A stretch of DNA of 64,000 nt from NCBI GenBank assembly GCA_947311845.1, contig CAMZMU010000012.1, positions 3,055,517-3,119,516 of the forward strand. The letters run 5' to 3'. This document shows, one piece after another, positions 12,615 to 24,623 of this stretch. The translations under genes and the position numbers were made by a program. The notes beneath the pieces were generated by a model. It saw only the letters and a list, made by a program, of their open reading frames with translations. It was not told the origin of the DNA and searched no databases. Within the stretch, counting starts at the first letter, position 1, and each line of letters starts with the position of its first letter. The DNA comes from Poa pratensis (taxonomy: Eukaryota; Streptophyta; Magnoliopsida; Poales; Poaceae).

Positions 12615-13388
12615 CAGGGCCGGCTCTATATTTTTCGGGGCCCTACTGCAAGGTTGAAAAATTGGCCCCTATAGGCACTATATATGCGCGCATATGACGT
12701 AAAATGTTAAAAGTTTATATCCAACCACACATTTTTATTTCAAGACGTCTATAAATAACTGATACAAGCGATTAAGAAATTTCATATTACGACAGAAAGT
12801 CTAAAAGAGTTACAAAATATAACAAATAATATTCCCTTCTAATTTGATTATCTCAAATAAAAACCAAATTCCAATGAGCTCATTGTCAATAATGTTTCAG
12901 TACTTTAAAAAAATACTTCTTCTGGTATTTCTAGATGCAAAATCATTAAGAACTATCAATACAACACGTAGCCAAGCATCAGATCAAGTAAACTAGGGCA
13001 GTATGTCCGCAATCGCTCGTCCGATCGATCAATCGATCAGCTCGCCTGTTCGTCTGTTCGTGTTTTCGCCGCCACCTTCGGCTTCTCGCCGGAGAGAAAT
13101 TAGATCGCCTAGCGGCCAGGGCACCAAGCGCGGAAGCATCCTGTGCGGCTGCAGATCGTCCTCCTCCGTGCAGATACGTGCAATCGCGCTCCTCTGCGCG
13201 TAGCTAGCGACCAGCGAGCCTGCCTATTCCTCTCCTTTATGAGCTGATGTTTCGCTTAGGCTTTTTACATTTTAATTTTTTCCAGCCCAATAGCACTCAA
13301 TGTATATAGGCATGTGTAGAGATGGGCCCCCTCCAGCCATGGGCCCCTGTGCGCCGCACCAGGTCGCCTAGGGCCAGAGCCGGGCCTG
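12615..13388. mobile_element. Non-autonomous hAT-type element (774 bp)
   Basis: The left end reads CAGGGCCGGCTCT and the inverted right end reads CAGGCCCGGCTCT, so the termini match at 12 of 13 positions. Both sides are flanked by an exact 8-bp target duplication, TGTGTGTC (12607-12614 and 13389-13396). A CAGGG-type terminus with an 8-bp duplication is characteristic of hAT transposons. No transposase is present, so movement would need an enzyme in trans. Confidence 0.88.
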
Positions 13389-13439
13389 TGTGTGTCGAAC
13401 TGTCGATCAAGAATTCACCAGGCAGAACTCTCTTATTTT

Positions 13440-14110
13440 TTTATTTATTTTTTCGAAAAAGTCCACCGATCTATTAATCATCCACAGTAGTATTACAGAA
13501 GACCCAAAAAGTAATAAAAATTACAGATAGATCAATGAACCACCTAGCGACGACTACCAACACTGGAGCGAGCCGAAGGCGCGCCGCTGTCCTCGCCCCT
13601 CCCTCACCGGAGTCGGGCAAAGATTGTCGTTGTAGAGCTTGTTGTAGTAGACAGACGGGAAGTCGTCGTGCTAAGACCCTAAAGGGCCAGCACACCAGAG
13701 CAGCAACCATCAGCAAAGATGAGAACCGTAGATCGGAAGAACTTGACCTGCAACCACACCGACGAACACGAAAACCAACAAGATCCCAGGAGATCCGTCG
13801 GACACACAACTCCACGCGCCCTCCACTAGCGCTAGACGCACCAACAGAGTGGGGATAGGGCGGGGAGTACCTTATTCTGACACCGGGATGTAGCCGCCAC
13901 CTCACCACCCGGACGAAGACACAAAAACTAGCTAAAACAGCAAACGGGAACCCTCCCGCCGACGAGAGGCCGGGATCCGCTGCCCGTCCAAGGTCTGGAA
14001 GGCCATGGGAGGCAGGTCGGATCGGCAACGTCGCCGGCGGCCAGGACGGAAGACCTAATCGCCTCCTCTGTCTCGTACCGGTTCGGTGGACCTTGCTTTG
14101 TTTGAGTACG
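13440..14110 (-). mobile_element. Non-LTR retroposon, minus orientation (671 bp)
   Basis: The insertion is flanked by an exact 15-bp direct repeat, GAACTCTCTTATTTT (13425-13439 and 14111-14125). An A/T-rich tail lies at the left end, which reads as a poly(A)-like 3' end on the minus strand. A long variable duplication plus an A-rich tail indicates LINE-type target-primed insertion. The frames inside are arginine-rich GC artefacts, and no reverse transcriptase is present. It is non-autonomous. Confidence 0.75.
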
Positions 14111-14171
14111 GAACTCTCTTATTTTCGATTCTCATGTACTAGAATAAAGGCATTTTCTAGCTACTCGATAG

Positions 14172-14476
14172 TGAGAACTTGCCTGTGCCAAGATGGTTAG
14201 GTGGGTGGTTGTACCCCCAGCCCACCAGAGTTCAAACCCCAGGTTTGACGCTGGTGTTTCTCATTTAAGGCGGAATATTCTTCAGTGGGAGGCGACGTTC
14301 CCGTCGACAACGAGGCGCCCGTGGTGACTTCATCAATCTCAAGACTCGACCCGCCGACTCAGTCTTTCGGAGGTGCTCATAGGGGTAGGGTGTGCGTGCG
14401 TGCGTTCATAGAGATGAGTGTTTGCGCGTGTATATGAGCGCTTGCGTTGTACTGTGTTTCGCAAAAAAAAAAAAAA
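14172..14476 (+). mobile_element. tRNA-derived SINE (305 bp)
   Basis: The head carries a pol III A-box-like segment (TGGTTAGGTGG) and a B box (AGTTCAAACCCC) near 14229. The element ends in a run of 14 A. It is flanked by an exact 11-bp duplication, CTACTCGATAG (14161-14171 and 14477-14487). The structure resembles the Au SINE of Triticeae; family assignment is by memory. Confidence 0.85.
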
Positions 14477-14543
14477 CTACTCGATAGTCGATACTCGATC
14501 TCTGGTGTGCGAGTATGTTCACATTCGGAAAATTTAATGTCCT

Positions 14544-14607
14544 GGCTCCTGAGAGACTGGTAGCGCGTCTGCCTCCAAGGTTGCGTGTTCGATTCACGTC
14601 GGGTTCA
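14544..14607 (+). pseudogene. tRNA-Trp(CCA) pseudogene
   Basis: The D-arm portion (TGGTAGCGCGTCTG) and the whole T-arm and 3' acceptor half (GCGTGTTCGATTCACGTC, then GGGTTCA) match plant nuclear tRNA-Trp as I remember it. The anticodon region keeps CTCCA but has lost about eight bases of the anticodon stem, and the acceptor 5' strand is degenerate, so it cannot fold as a working tRNA. It starts only about 56 bases after the SINE duplication. Confidence 0.7.
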
Positions 14608-16324
14608 ATACCCGAAATTAATACCGGTTCCCTTTTCAGTTTATGGCGTCGCAATTGGGCCCTTTCTGCTTCTCTAGTCCGGTTCATTTTCATTTTTTCT
14701 CCCGATGTGAGCAGAGCATCGGCCATGGGCTGCCCAACAAGACGTAGCTTATGGGCTGTTAAGCCTTTTACAATTTCCTCCTAGCCCTTTTTCCTTTATG
14801 CTTTCCTGGCCCAGTTGCTGTTATATTCTTGACAAATATAGCAATCACTCTAAATGTTTTCTTGAATCTGCTCCAGGATTTTCTCTAATAAAATTGGATA
14901 CAAGTGTATTTCCGCTAATGTTCCCTCGGATGTCAGATAAGAGCGTATTTCCAGTGGCCCTTCATTCTAAAATCATTCTTGTTTCGAAGTTTTTGTGATA
15001 TGCTTGTCGGAGAAATTCCCACAATAACAAATATGAGGCGGTGTAAGTGCAATAATCCAAGAGTTTTAGCACATAGAGAAGAGTTATACAGATTCGAGTC
15101 TTGGGAAACAAACATATGTTTACGTATGTTCTGTTTCGAGGTGTTGCATATGTTTATAAAGTATCGAGTCGTGTGTGCGGTGTTGAGTCAGCCGTTCTGG
15201 CAACTCCCTACCCTCGGGTAGGGTTATAAGGTCCCGTATCGGTTTACAGTCGGAGCCCTAATCGCATATGAAACTATCCCATGTATTCTGGTATGTCTAA
15301 GCTGACCATTGTACACCATTTCACCTTTGTTCTTCGTGGACTCCGTTTCGTGGGTTTGGCCCACTCCGTGATTTAGGGCTGTCTTTGTTTTCAGTGGGGT
15401 ACGACATATTTTAGGTACCCGTCAATGCTATCCAAATCTACTGATCTCATTCAGATCCTCATGCAGTCTTTTGGTCATGTTCACTTCAGCACAGTCGTCG
15501 TCTCATAGTGTAAGTGAAGATTAATAAGATCACAAGGGCACAATATATAGCCCATGGCCACATTCATTCCATATTTTCCTCGTCATTTCTAGCCAACTAT
15601 AGATTTGGTATCTAGTTTAACAAAGTATATCGTCATATTCGATGACTTTGGTCTAAAACAACATATGACATATGGTCCAAATGTGTCACCTAACGAAATG
15701 ACGTGGATAGCCACCCGTTCTCCTCCATGTGTTCTACATCCAAACAAGGGTATCAAGGGGAGAAGATCCACTAGCTTCATCACCATAGCCATCCTGGTAT
15801 CAACCCCCCATTATTCAATTGTAATCCTATCTATTTTGATATTCGATACATTGTGGCTTTGTATGTGGATTATCATAATCATCCATCCCTACTTGTTGTG
15901 ACTATCTCTATCAAGAATTACGTTGATATGCTAATTTCTTTAATTCTTGAGGCTATAGGGGAACCCTAGCCAAACATTGATTGAAGTGTGGTAAATTATT
16001 TGATGAAAGTATGTATGTGATCATGTTCTTTATTGTGTTGTGTGAATGTCGACAACACATCCACAAGTTGGTGAGGACAAATATTATTATCAACACCATA
16101 GGGATGTGGGAATCCAAGGTACAATGATGACAAGACCTACCTTTGGTCCACTCGGAACTATGGTGTGGGAAGAATGGAGTCGTATCAAACTGTTAATGGG
16201 TGTGAATGATACGTGGCTAAGGCATTAGCGGGTACCTTATTTAGGCTCCTTCATCATGAAACACATAGAAGGACCCTAGAATATTTTTTCCATGTACTTT
16301 TATGTTTGGATAGCGGGGTGCCGG
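14608..16324. other. Intergenic DNA, no gene recognised
   Basis: Only short frames without domains are present. The sequence reads as unique or old repeat DNA. Confidence 0.45.
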
Positions 16325-16329
16325 GTCAC

Positions 16330-19300
16330 TGATACGTCTCAAACGTATCAACAATTTCTGATGTTCCAAGTTTATATTATACCAATTGCTACATGTTTTA
16401 TATACACTTCATAGCATTTTTATGCATTTTCTGGGACTAACCTATTAACAAGATGCCACAGTGCCAGTTCCTGTTTTCTGCTGTTTTTGTATTCCAGAAA
16501 AGTTGTTCTGGAAATATTCTCGGAATTGGACGAAACTTGGACAGGACCTCCTATTTTTCCAACACGTACACGGAGTCCAAAGGAGAGACGGAGACGACCT
16601 AGGAGGCAGTCACACCATGGGGCGGCGCGGGCCCCCCTCCTGCCCCCTCGGGTGCCTCCAGCCGCCGCTCTTTCGCCTATATAATCCCCCGACGCGAAAA
16701 CCCTAAATACCCGAGCCATATTCCACAAAAAGTTCCAGAGACGCCGCCGTCGTCAACCCTAGCTCGGGAGGGTTCAGAAGCTCTTCCCGGCACCCTGCCG
16801 GAGAGGGGAATCATCACCGGAGGGCTCTACATCGCCATGCCTGCCTCCGGAGTGATGCGTGAGTAGTTCATCCTTGGACTACGGGTCCATAGCTGTGGCG
16901 CCCCGACCCGACTGCTATACAGTGATGTTGTGTGTTACCGGTTAAGCGATACAACCGGAGGTTACAGGTTTACCAATCCCCGGCCAAAACCTTTGGCAGG
17001 TGTTGCTCGGAATTGATCATCGGCAACACAACACCCCGATTGATGCCTTAACACAGGCACAACTATCAATGCATAATAGAGAGATCAAGACTTGTGGAAC
17101 AACTGGCACATCACAGACTCTACGACACAAATCATTATAGTTCAACTCTTATAATAGAGAAAGATAGCAAATTACAACCAGAGGTCACAGACCCAACATT
17201 ACAACATGCGGAAGCGAAATAGGTTGTTCTAAACAACAAGAACCAAAATATGGCCTAAGAGGCCTACAGATAAACATCCAACGCCAGCTGTTCCGGGATG
17301 TCCCAAGCTGCCACCTGGGAACCCCAGACTAATCGTCGACGTCCACGAAGAACCCACCTTCGAGGTCGGTGAAGTCCTCCTCTGAAACAAAACAAACGAC
17401 GTTGAGTTCGACGAACTCGCAAGATTATATAAAGAGCTTTAGCTCGATGAGGCTTTCAAAGTTTTATGGCTGTTTTGCATAAAGCTGATTTTATTTATAA
17501 AGCATAACTCCATGGCATCGACTAATCAGAGTATTTTCAAAAAGGGGTAAGAAGTAACTCTTTTCTTTTGATCACCTTTCTCATCATCAACCACTGTCAT
17601 CCATGTACCTGTTCTACAAAGGCACCTCCCCGAATCACCCTCGAGGAAGTCAACCTTGCATTCCTGAGTGGTACCTTTAGTACCCAGTTTTTAATCATTC
17701 CGTTCAAGTTATTCTATGGTCTCTGAATCCGTCACCAAGTCATCCATAACCGCGGACACGGCTTTTCGAAAAGATTTATCCCTGCTGGGGTGTACAATGT
17801 GAAAGTCGCCAGGCTCCCGAGGGCCCTCCCAGCTTCTTATCCATGTGTACCGTCCGGCCCATTGCCTAGCTCTTAGCTCTCTTCCGGGGAAAGACGGCTG
17901 GGTGGGAGCGGCTACAACCTTTACCTCGCTTAAGACTAACCAAGGATCATCAGTGAGGACGGGACAGGTTCGGTGCCTCCAACACCCTGCCCCGTGGCCA
18001 CCATTTTCCTAAACACCACGATCCTCATCTCAGTCTTGGCCACCATCTCAACGCACGCGCAAATGGAAAGCCAAACTAGAGGACCCTCGGCTAGTCCGCC
18101 ACAAGTTAGTCGGTCGACGAGGTTCCATATGCCCACGCATGGTTGCACGCTCAACTTGGCTCGTAGGCGAGAACTCGCACCTAGGCGGCGAGAACGAGAC
18201 AAAGCACCACAACCACAGTGGCCTCTCATCCCCACCTTTAGCATCTTATTACCTGTCACCACAATTCTCCACCATTATACGGGCATCCCATTACCTGTTC
18301 CAACATGAAGTATCCATCGTGCAGCTAGTCATTTAACTAAGCATGGCTAAGCAACAACATAGCATAGTTAAGTATCTCAGGCCAACAATACAATCCTATG
18401 GATAATAGGAGGGGAAACAGGTAATGGCATCGGAAACTTAATGCAACTATAGGATACTCTAATCCAATAAAATTGACATTTGGAACCGCATGCAATATTA
18501 TAGTGGAGAAAATATTTGCGGAAATATAGGATAAGACATGCTCAGAGTGGGCATTACGCTTGCCTTGTTGATACGGCTGGTAATAGGGATCGTCACGATA
18601 CGGTGGTGGCACTTCAGCTCCTTGATCTACCGATGCACAAACAACACCGGAAGAACAATCAATCACCACACATGCTTAACATATGCAATGCGCAAACACA
18701 TGATGGCATGACATTTTAAATGCACCCTAAAAGCATTGAACAGGACCAACAAGTTAAAGGGGGTCCCCGTTATATTTATTGCATTATTTGGAATAAACCC
18801 CATATGAAAACTTAATGCTCCTAATATTAATAAAAGTACAATATTGCAATTGTGATCAACATGCATGATGATGATGATTCTGGATAATTCACGTTTCTCT
18901 GAACATTTTGGTATATCGAACACATTTTTCTGATGTCCCGATAAAAAGTTATTACACTTTTAAATTTCCTCTTTTAAATTTAAGTTTTTAATTAAATTAT
19001 TTTCAACAACAATAAAATTGATTCCTCGAATTCGAGAGAGCGGGATGGAACATGTGATTCATCGGAGTTCGATGTCCCTAAAGGCGCGAGGGAGTAGCGG
19101 GAGGCAATGCGCAAGAGGGGAAAACGAAAAAAAAGAATCCGCGAGAAAAAACAGTCCAACCGGCCTCCAGCCCGGTTGGGCCGGCTAGCAGGCCGGCCTT
19201 GCTCCAGAGCCCACCGGCTCTCAGCCCGGTTTGGGCCGGCTGATAGGCCGGCTATGGGCCGGAGGGAACCGGCTCTCAACCCGGTTAGGCCGGTTCCACG

Positions 19301-21327
19301 ACCGGACAGTGCTACAGCGACGAGGAACTTCGGCGACGAACTACGGCGTACGGAATTCGATGGCGCGTCCAACACAGAGCACGGGGAAGGGAGAGGAGAG
19401 GTCCCGGAGGACGGCGTGCTCACCTCGGTCACATGCGAGGGGAGCGGCGAGGCCGGAGGTGTACGGAAGCGGCGGGGATCGTCCGGCGGAGCGGCGGCGG
19501 TGCTCGGACGGCCGTGCGGGAAAACGGAGGTGGCGGCGTCGATTCACGACCTCCCGCCTCGATTCCTCGGTCGGAGAAGGAGAAGGGGACGCGGCGGAGG
19601 TGCTGGTGCTCCTGGCTTGGCTCGGGGAGCTCCCGAACGACGGCGATGTGGCGGCGACGACCTCGGCTAGGGTTCCACCATGGCAGGGCACGAGAGAGCT
19701 AGGAAACGGGAAGAAATTGTCGGGGAGGGAGTGAGCTGCCACGGGGTGGTCCTCTCCACCGTGCGGGGTCAACGACGAGCAGAGGAGGGCGCAGCGCGAG
19801 CTGGTGCGGCGCGAACGAGAGCTTCCCGGTCGCTACAGGGAAGAAGAAAGGGATTTGCGGAAACCCCCTGGAAAACTTGTTGCCATCACGGATAGGTCCT
19901 TCTCTCCTTTCTTTTTAAAACCAGCAGCATTTCCCTGATTTAATTTAGGCACCAAAACATTTTAGAAAAATATGACAAAATTTGGGGAGGCTCCCCTTAG
20001 CCTGTAGAAGCTCCACAAATTTTGGTGTCTCAAAATAAAATGTTTTGTACCACTTTTGTTCATAGGTTTCAATTATGGCAATTTTCTAAATTCCCCAAAT
20101 TATAATCCTTTAGGAATTTTAGAGCAAGTCCAAAATAGTATTTTGAACTCTTGGAACTTCCTTGACAAATATACAAGCTTCAAATAGTTTTTACTTGTCA
20201 CAAACTTCCTCAAGTCATTTGAATTGTAGATGTTGCCACACCATTTGTTTTAATCTTAACAATGTAAGGAGGATGCCATGATGCATGAGGAATGCAAAAG
20301 TGAAAATTTTACTCGGGTTTTTGAGGTTCACAAACTTGGGCTGTTACAATAGCATTAGCTAGATGGTTGTCTCTCCTCCTTGTGCTATCATGTTTAGATC
20401 TTGTGAGCTGCCTATCATGACCAAGATCATATTATTGTAATGCTACATGTTGTGTTTGCTGGGATCCGATGAATATTGAATACTATGTCAAGTTGATTAT
20501 CAATCTATCTTGTATGTTATTTATGATCTTGCATGCTCTCCGTTACTAGTAGATGCTTTGGCCAAGTAGATGCTTTTAACTTCAAGAGGGAGTATTTATG
20601 CTAGATAGTGGGTTCAGTCTTCTGGGAGAGTGACAGCAACTTCTAAGGTTGTGGATGTGCTGTTGCCATTAGGGGTAAAACAGCAATGCTTTGTCTAAGG
20701 ATAATTGTATTGTTTATATTACGCACTTTACTTAATGCAATAATCTGTTGCTTGCAACTTAATACCAACGGGGAACACAGATGTCAAGCTGAAGGTGGAT
20801 TATTAGTCATAGATGCTGTTGGATAACGGTCTATGTATCATGTTGTAATGCCCAATTGAATATCATAGTAGTCATCTTGTCATATATATGCATTGTTATG
20901 CGCTCAATATTTTATCAATTGCCTAGCTGTAATTTGTTCACCCAGCATGTTAGTTATCTTTTATGGAGAGATACCACTAGTGAACTGTGGACCCCGGTCC
21001 ATTCTTTTACACTGATAATACAACCAACTGCAATCATTGTTCCTTTTCATTCTCTGCAATTAAACACTATTTTCGACACCATACGTTTAATCCTTTGTTT
21101 TCAGCAAGGCGGTGAGATCGACAACCTCACTGTTTCGTTGGGGCAAAGTAGTTTGATTGTGTTGTGTGCAGGTTCCACGTCAGCGCGCCACTGACAACCT
21201 TCAGAAGTGATTTCTTACTCCTACTGGATTGATAACCTTGGTATCTTACTGAGGAAAAACTTGCTGCTGCACTGCTTCATACCTTCCTCTTGGGGTCTCC
21301 CAACGAACGTGTGATTTCACGTCATCA
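16330..21327 (+). repeat. Gypsy-type solo LTR (about 1.54 kb net), split by a nested insertion
   Basis: It begins TGATACGTCTCAAACGTATC and ends TTTCACGTCATCA. An exact 5-bp target duplication, GTCAC (16325-16329 and 21328-21332), flanks it directly with no internal domain, so it is a solo LTR left by LTR-LTR recombination. The two halves, 16330-16893 and 20354-21327, align end to end with the LTRs at 26565-28152 and 32347-33940. The TGATACGTCTC opening belongs to an abundant Triticeae gypsy group (Sabrina/WHAM-like by memory). Remaining promoter activity is possible but not shown. Confidence 0.88.
16894..20348 (-). repeat. 3.46-kb TG...CA solo LTR nested in the gypsy LTR
   Basis: The insertion starts TGTGGCGCC and ends GGGCTGTTACA, flanked by an exact 5-bp duplication, ATAGC (16889-16893 and 20349-20353). 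Removing it rejoins the host LTR precisely. Read on the minus strand it opens TGTAACAGCCC, a common LTR start in grasses, which suggests minus orientation. No gag or pol is seen. GC-rich repeats of a GCCGGC-rich motif occupy 19150-19310, and the frames over 19107-19770 are composition artefacts. An unusually long solo LTR is the simplest reading; a short non-autonomous element is less likely. Confidence 0.72.
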
Positions 21328-21332
21328 GTCAC

Positions 21333-22905
21333 CTCCAGACGTCCTTAGCACTATAAGATATCAGAAGTTTCTCGATCTTATGTGCTACATCATTCAACTT
21401 TTTCTCTTACAAATATTTACAATATTGCGATCTCTCCATGAAATCGTTTTGTTTCAAAGAACCTCTTGCACATTCAAAGTAGACTATCTACACGAGACAA
21501 TCGGTCAACACATAAGCTCCTGATGTAATCATTACTCGTATTTCAAAAACTTACTGCAATTACTTTGTGCAATTGTAGAATATCAGTTGTTGTCCACATA
21601 ATGCAATATGAAGAGCCCATCATCCACCAAGTATTCTAAAATAGCACTGATCATGCACGCAGTCCTTTTCGGCTTGATTACAGTATCTGATCAATCACGA
21701 TAAAATGTATCGAGGAGAGAGGGTCCCCTTGATGGACACTTCTTTGTTTTTTGGGAAGATTGGACCCACATCATCGGTCACCTTGACCGCAACGCAACCT
21801 TTTTGGCCAAAGTTATCTACACAAATCCTCTAGAGAGGGGGAAATCCCTTATCTGTAGGGCTTGTGTAGAGAAGGTTAACATACTTTACCATGAATATTT
21901 CAAAGTCTATCATTAATGTTACCCGTCAAAGGTCAAACTTCTTGAACAAACACAAATTAAGCAACCTAGTATAAAATTTTAAAACCAACAACAATCTACA
22001 GGGTGGGAATATACTTCTGGATACCTTTAAGAGCAGAGATGTCCAAAGATACGAGACAACACTAAACAAAACGATGAGATATGGTTAGATATTCCCCATT
22101 GGCCCCACGCTCGAAGATCTAGAACCAAAGGCACATGTCCCCGCGTGATTTGCTCATGGGTACGCACTGCAGCACCAAGGGTTTCATTTTTAGTAGGTGA
22201 ACCAACTGCCCTTCATGTTAGAATATAGAGCGCTTCTCATGATCAGTTTGCATGGATGGAATGGAGCCCATCAATCATCTCCGGATCAACTGAAAACAAC
22301 ATGAGCTTCTGTTGGGTGGATGATGGATCCATGATGATAGCACACCACAGATGTGGCCATGGATGACATGGGGCTGTGATCCCTGCGGGCCCCACAGCCC
22401 TACATAGGGACAAGGCATGGGAACCAAGTGGTGACATGCTGCCTTTGTTGGACGGATCTTCCCTTTGCCATGCCAACTTGTGCTGCTACAGTGATCCTCA
22501 CGTAACCTAGTTTAGCATGTTCTGATTGATTTTCGATTTCCTGAGTCGGCTAAGCATGGGGGAACTGCAGAAGGAACTTTTCCTATGCCTAAAAATCTAT
22601 GCCCATATCCCATGCATGTGACAAACGATGGAGAAGCCACGCATGCATATTTGAACCTGCCGTGGTATTGATTATTCCTGCATATGCTAGCTAGATGGAT
22701 AGATACGTGCGCTAGTCATGGGACAAAAGGTAGCCAACATGATTGATAGCTCAGGCACCATTGAAACCAAGCCAAAAGGTTTTAATGGTAGATGAGCCTC
22801 CACAACGACAGGTCAAGGTTTTAGGTTCGAGATGCGATCACTTCTCTTCTCTGTGCCCCTCAGAGACTAATCGAAAGACAAATCCGCTTTCTAGTTTTTG
22901 TGTTC
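21333..22905. other. Intergenic DNA, no gene recognised
   Basis: No domain-bearing frame is visible on either strand. Confidence 0.45.
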
Positions 22906-22909
22906 CAAT

Positions 22910-22985
22910 TTTCGCTACGGTGGCTTGGTTGTTAGAGCTCAGAGTGTTGAGCCAGCCCACCCGGTTTCGAGTCGCAGGTGAAGCG
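22910..22985 (+). repeat. Possible tRNA-derived SINE head
   Basis: A pol III A-box-like TGGCTTGGTTG is followed about 48 bases later by a B-box-like GGTTTCGAGTC. No A-rich tail or target duplication could be fixed, so this is a weak call. Confidence 0.35.
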
Positions 22986-23240
22986 CTCAGACTAAACATG
23001 GTGCTATCCGCGTGAAAAATCGTTGGAGAGGTTATATAACCAATGGAGGCCCCTTCCCCGTTGGTCAATGTTATAGGATCCAGCTACATTCCAAGAACAT
23101 AAATTAATCTTACAAACAATACAACATCCATTTACCCAAATACATACATCTTGGATTATATCAAATCTATCTACATCACACAAACTTTTCTCATATTTTT
23201 TTGTTTCCCTCGGTGTATATATCCAGATATCCAATATACA

Positions 23241-23300
23241 GTACTCCCTCCGTTCCATATTAATTGACTTGAGTCAATTAATATGGAACGGAGGGAGTAC
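23241..23300. mobile_element. Minimal Stowaway foldback MITE in the NAC 3' flank
   Basis: A nearly perfect 60-bp palindrome with CTCCCTCCGTTCC termini bounded by TA dinucleotides, the Stowaway (Tc1/mariner) signature. It is much shorter than usual and almost entirely stem. It starts 66 bp beyond the NAC stop codon, so it is probably transcribed in the 3' UTR and would fold into a long hairpin. Confidence 0.85.
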
Positions 23301-23366
23301 AATATAATTTTCATCTCACCAATCCAATGACTAATAACTACTAATGCAACTACAACGACGAGGATG

Positions 23367-24623
23367 TCAATAGCTCCAAAAGGACGCCTCGTGATCCATG
23401 TGTTGCCGCGACGAGGAGAGCTCGGTGGGGTTCACCTCCGAGGTGAGGCCGGTGTCCTGCGAGGCGCCGCCGTTCAGCCTCTCCCTCTCGCCCTTGGAGT
23501 ACCAGACGCCGCCGCCGTCATGCAGGAGCTCGTGCACCATGCCGCCCGCGACTTCCTGCGCGTGCTGCATATGCATGCTCGACATGAACGGCGCCGAGGC
23601 GGGGTCCATGGCGAGGTGATCCGCGGTAGGTGAGGGGAGCAGGAACGGCGGGTTCAGGAACTGGCCCTCCAGCGCGTTGGAGAAGCAGGCCACGTGCGCC
23701 GGTGGCGGTGGCGCGAAGGTGCTGCCACCGCTGGCGTCGATCAGCCGAGGTAGGGCGCAAGGCGCGAGGCTGGCGTCGGCCATGGACATGGAGGATCCTA
23801 CGACGTCCGCCGCCATCCCTGTGCACATGCCTTTCTTTCCATTGCCGTTAGCGGCGACCGGCAGCTCGAGGCTCTTCTTGAACACCCTGCACAGCACCCA
23901 CTCTTCCTGCCCAAACATGAACGTGACATCAGCTGGTCAGCCGGACCGGCATGACATGGCACGCAAGCAAGCAATGTTCTTGATCATCTACGCGCGTGCG
24001 TACCTTGGAGGTAGCAGCCCTGGGGAGGCTGTAGGGGGAGTTGGCGTGCTTGCCCTCGAGGCGGTACTCGTGCATGACCCAGCCGGTCTTGCCGCCCCTG
24101 GGGGCCCTCCCCGTGTAGAAGACGAGGGTCTTCTTCATGCCGACGAGAAGCTTTCCCTTAAGATCTCCCTGTCTTTGCCCGTCGCCTTCCAGTACCCAGA
24201 TTCCGTCGCCCTATTCGTCCTCGTCCCCGTCGGGTACTTGCGGTCCTTCACCACGAAGAAGTACCACTCCTTCTCCCCCATCGTTGCCCTCGCTGCATCA
24301 ACATCACAGACGAGCGTCCAATTCTTACTTTTTGGTACAATATATATCCATCATGACAAAGAAATCATATGCACATATATCACGTAGTCATATGTGAACG
24401 GATCGTATGATCCTAGAGCGAGATACTTACACGGCAGGTCCCACGGCTCGCACTTGTTGAGGTCGGCCTCGCCGACGGCGCGGGCGGCGAAGCCAGCGTC
24501 GGCTGTCTTCCGGGCGAGGTAGTGCGTGATGAGCTCTTCGTCCGTCGGGTGAAACCGGAAGCCCGGCGGAAGGTCCATGGGTTCCTGCTGTTGTTGCTGC
24601 TGTTGGTGGACGTCATGTTCCAT
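23367..24623 (-). CDS. NAC-domain transcription factor gene, three exons, apparent one-base frameshift
   Basis: Exon 1 is 24431-24623, exon 2 is 24004-24292 and exon 3 is 23367-23906; both introns (138 and 97 bp) have GT...AG borders (GTAAGT and GTACGC donors). Exon 1 encodes a poly-Q stretch and the NAC start [14 protein letters not shown]. Exon 2 encodes subdomains C and D ([32 protein letters not shown], then [15 protein letters not shown] and [10 protein letters not shown]). Exon 3 opens with [12 protein letters not shown] and carries the divergent activation region. Intron positions are those of typical NAC genes. In exon 2 one base is missing at 24159/24160 between KDRE and the GMKKTLVF segment. 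As sequenced, translation stops at 24135-24137 after about 116 residues instead of about 340. Everything else looks intact, so a young pseudogene allele or an assembly error are both possible. The miR164 site in exon 3 places it with NAM/CUC/ORE1-like NACs (development, senescence). Confidence 0.92.
23678..23698 (-). promoter_or_regulatory. miR164 target site in the NAC mRNA
   Basis: The plus strand here equals the miR164 sequence at 19 of 21 positions (differences at miRNA positions 13 and 21), so the mRNA from the minus strand pairs with miR164 through the seed and the cleavage site at positions 10-11. The encoded residues AHVACFSN match the usual location of this site in NAC genes. Cleavage would limit transcript level. 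Confidence 0.85.

Noticed and set aside
14544..14607. Functional tRNA-Trp gene
   Set aside because: The anticodon arm is deleted and the acceptor stem does not pair.
19107..19772. Overlapping 140-190-codon frames on both strands
   Set aside because: Several frames are open at once in a GC-rich part of the nested LTR; composition, not coding.
23677..24387. 236-codon plus-strand frame over the NAC gene
   Set aside because: Shadow of the minus-strand NAC exons; it crosses both introns and has no similarity of its own.
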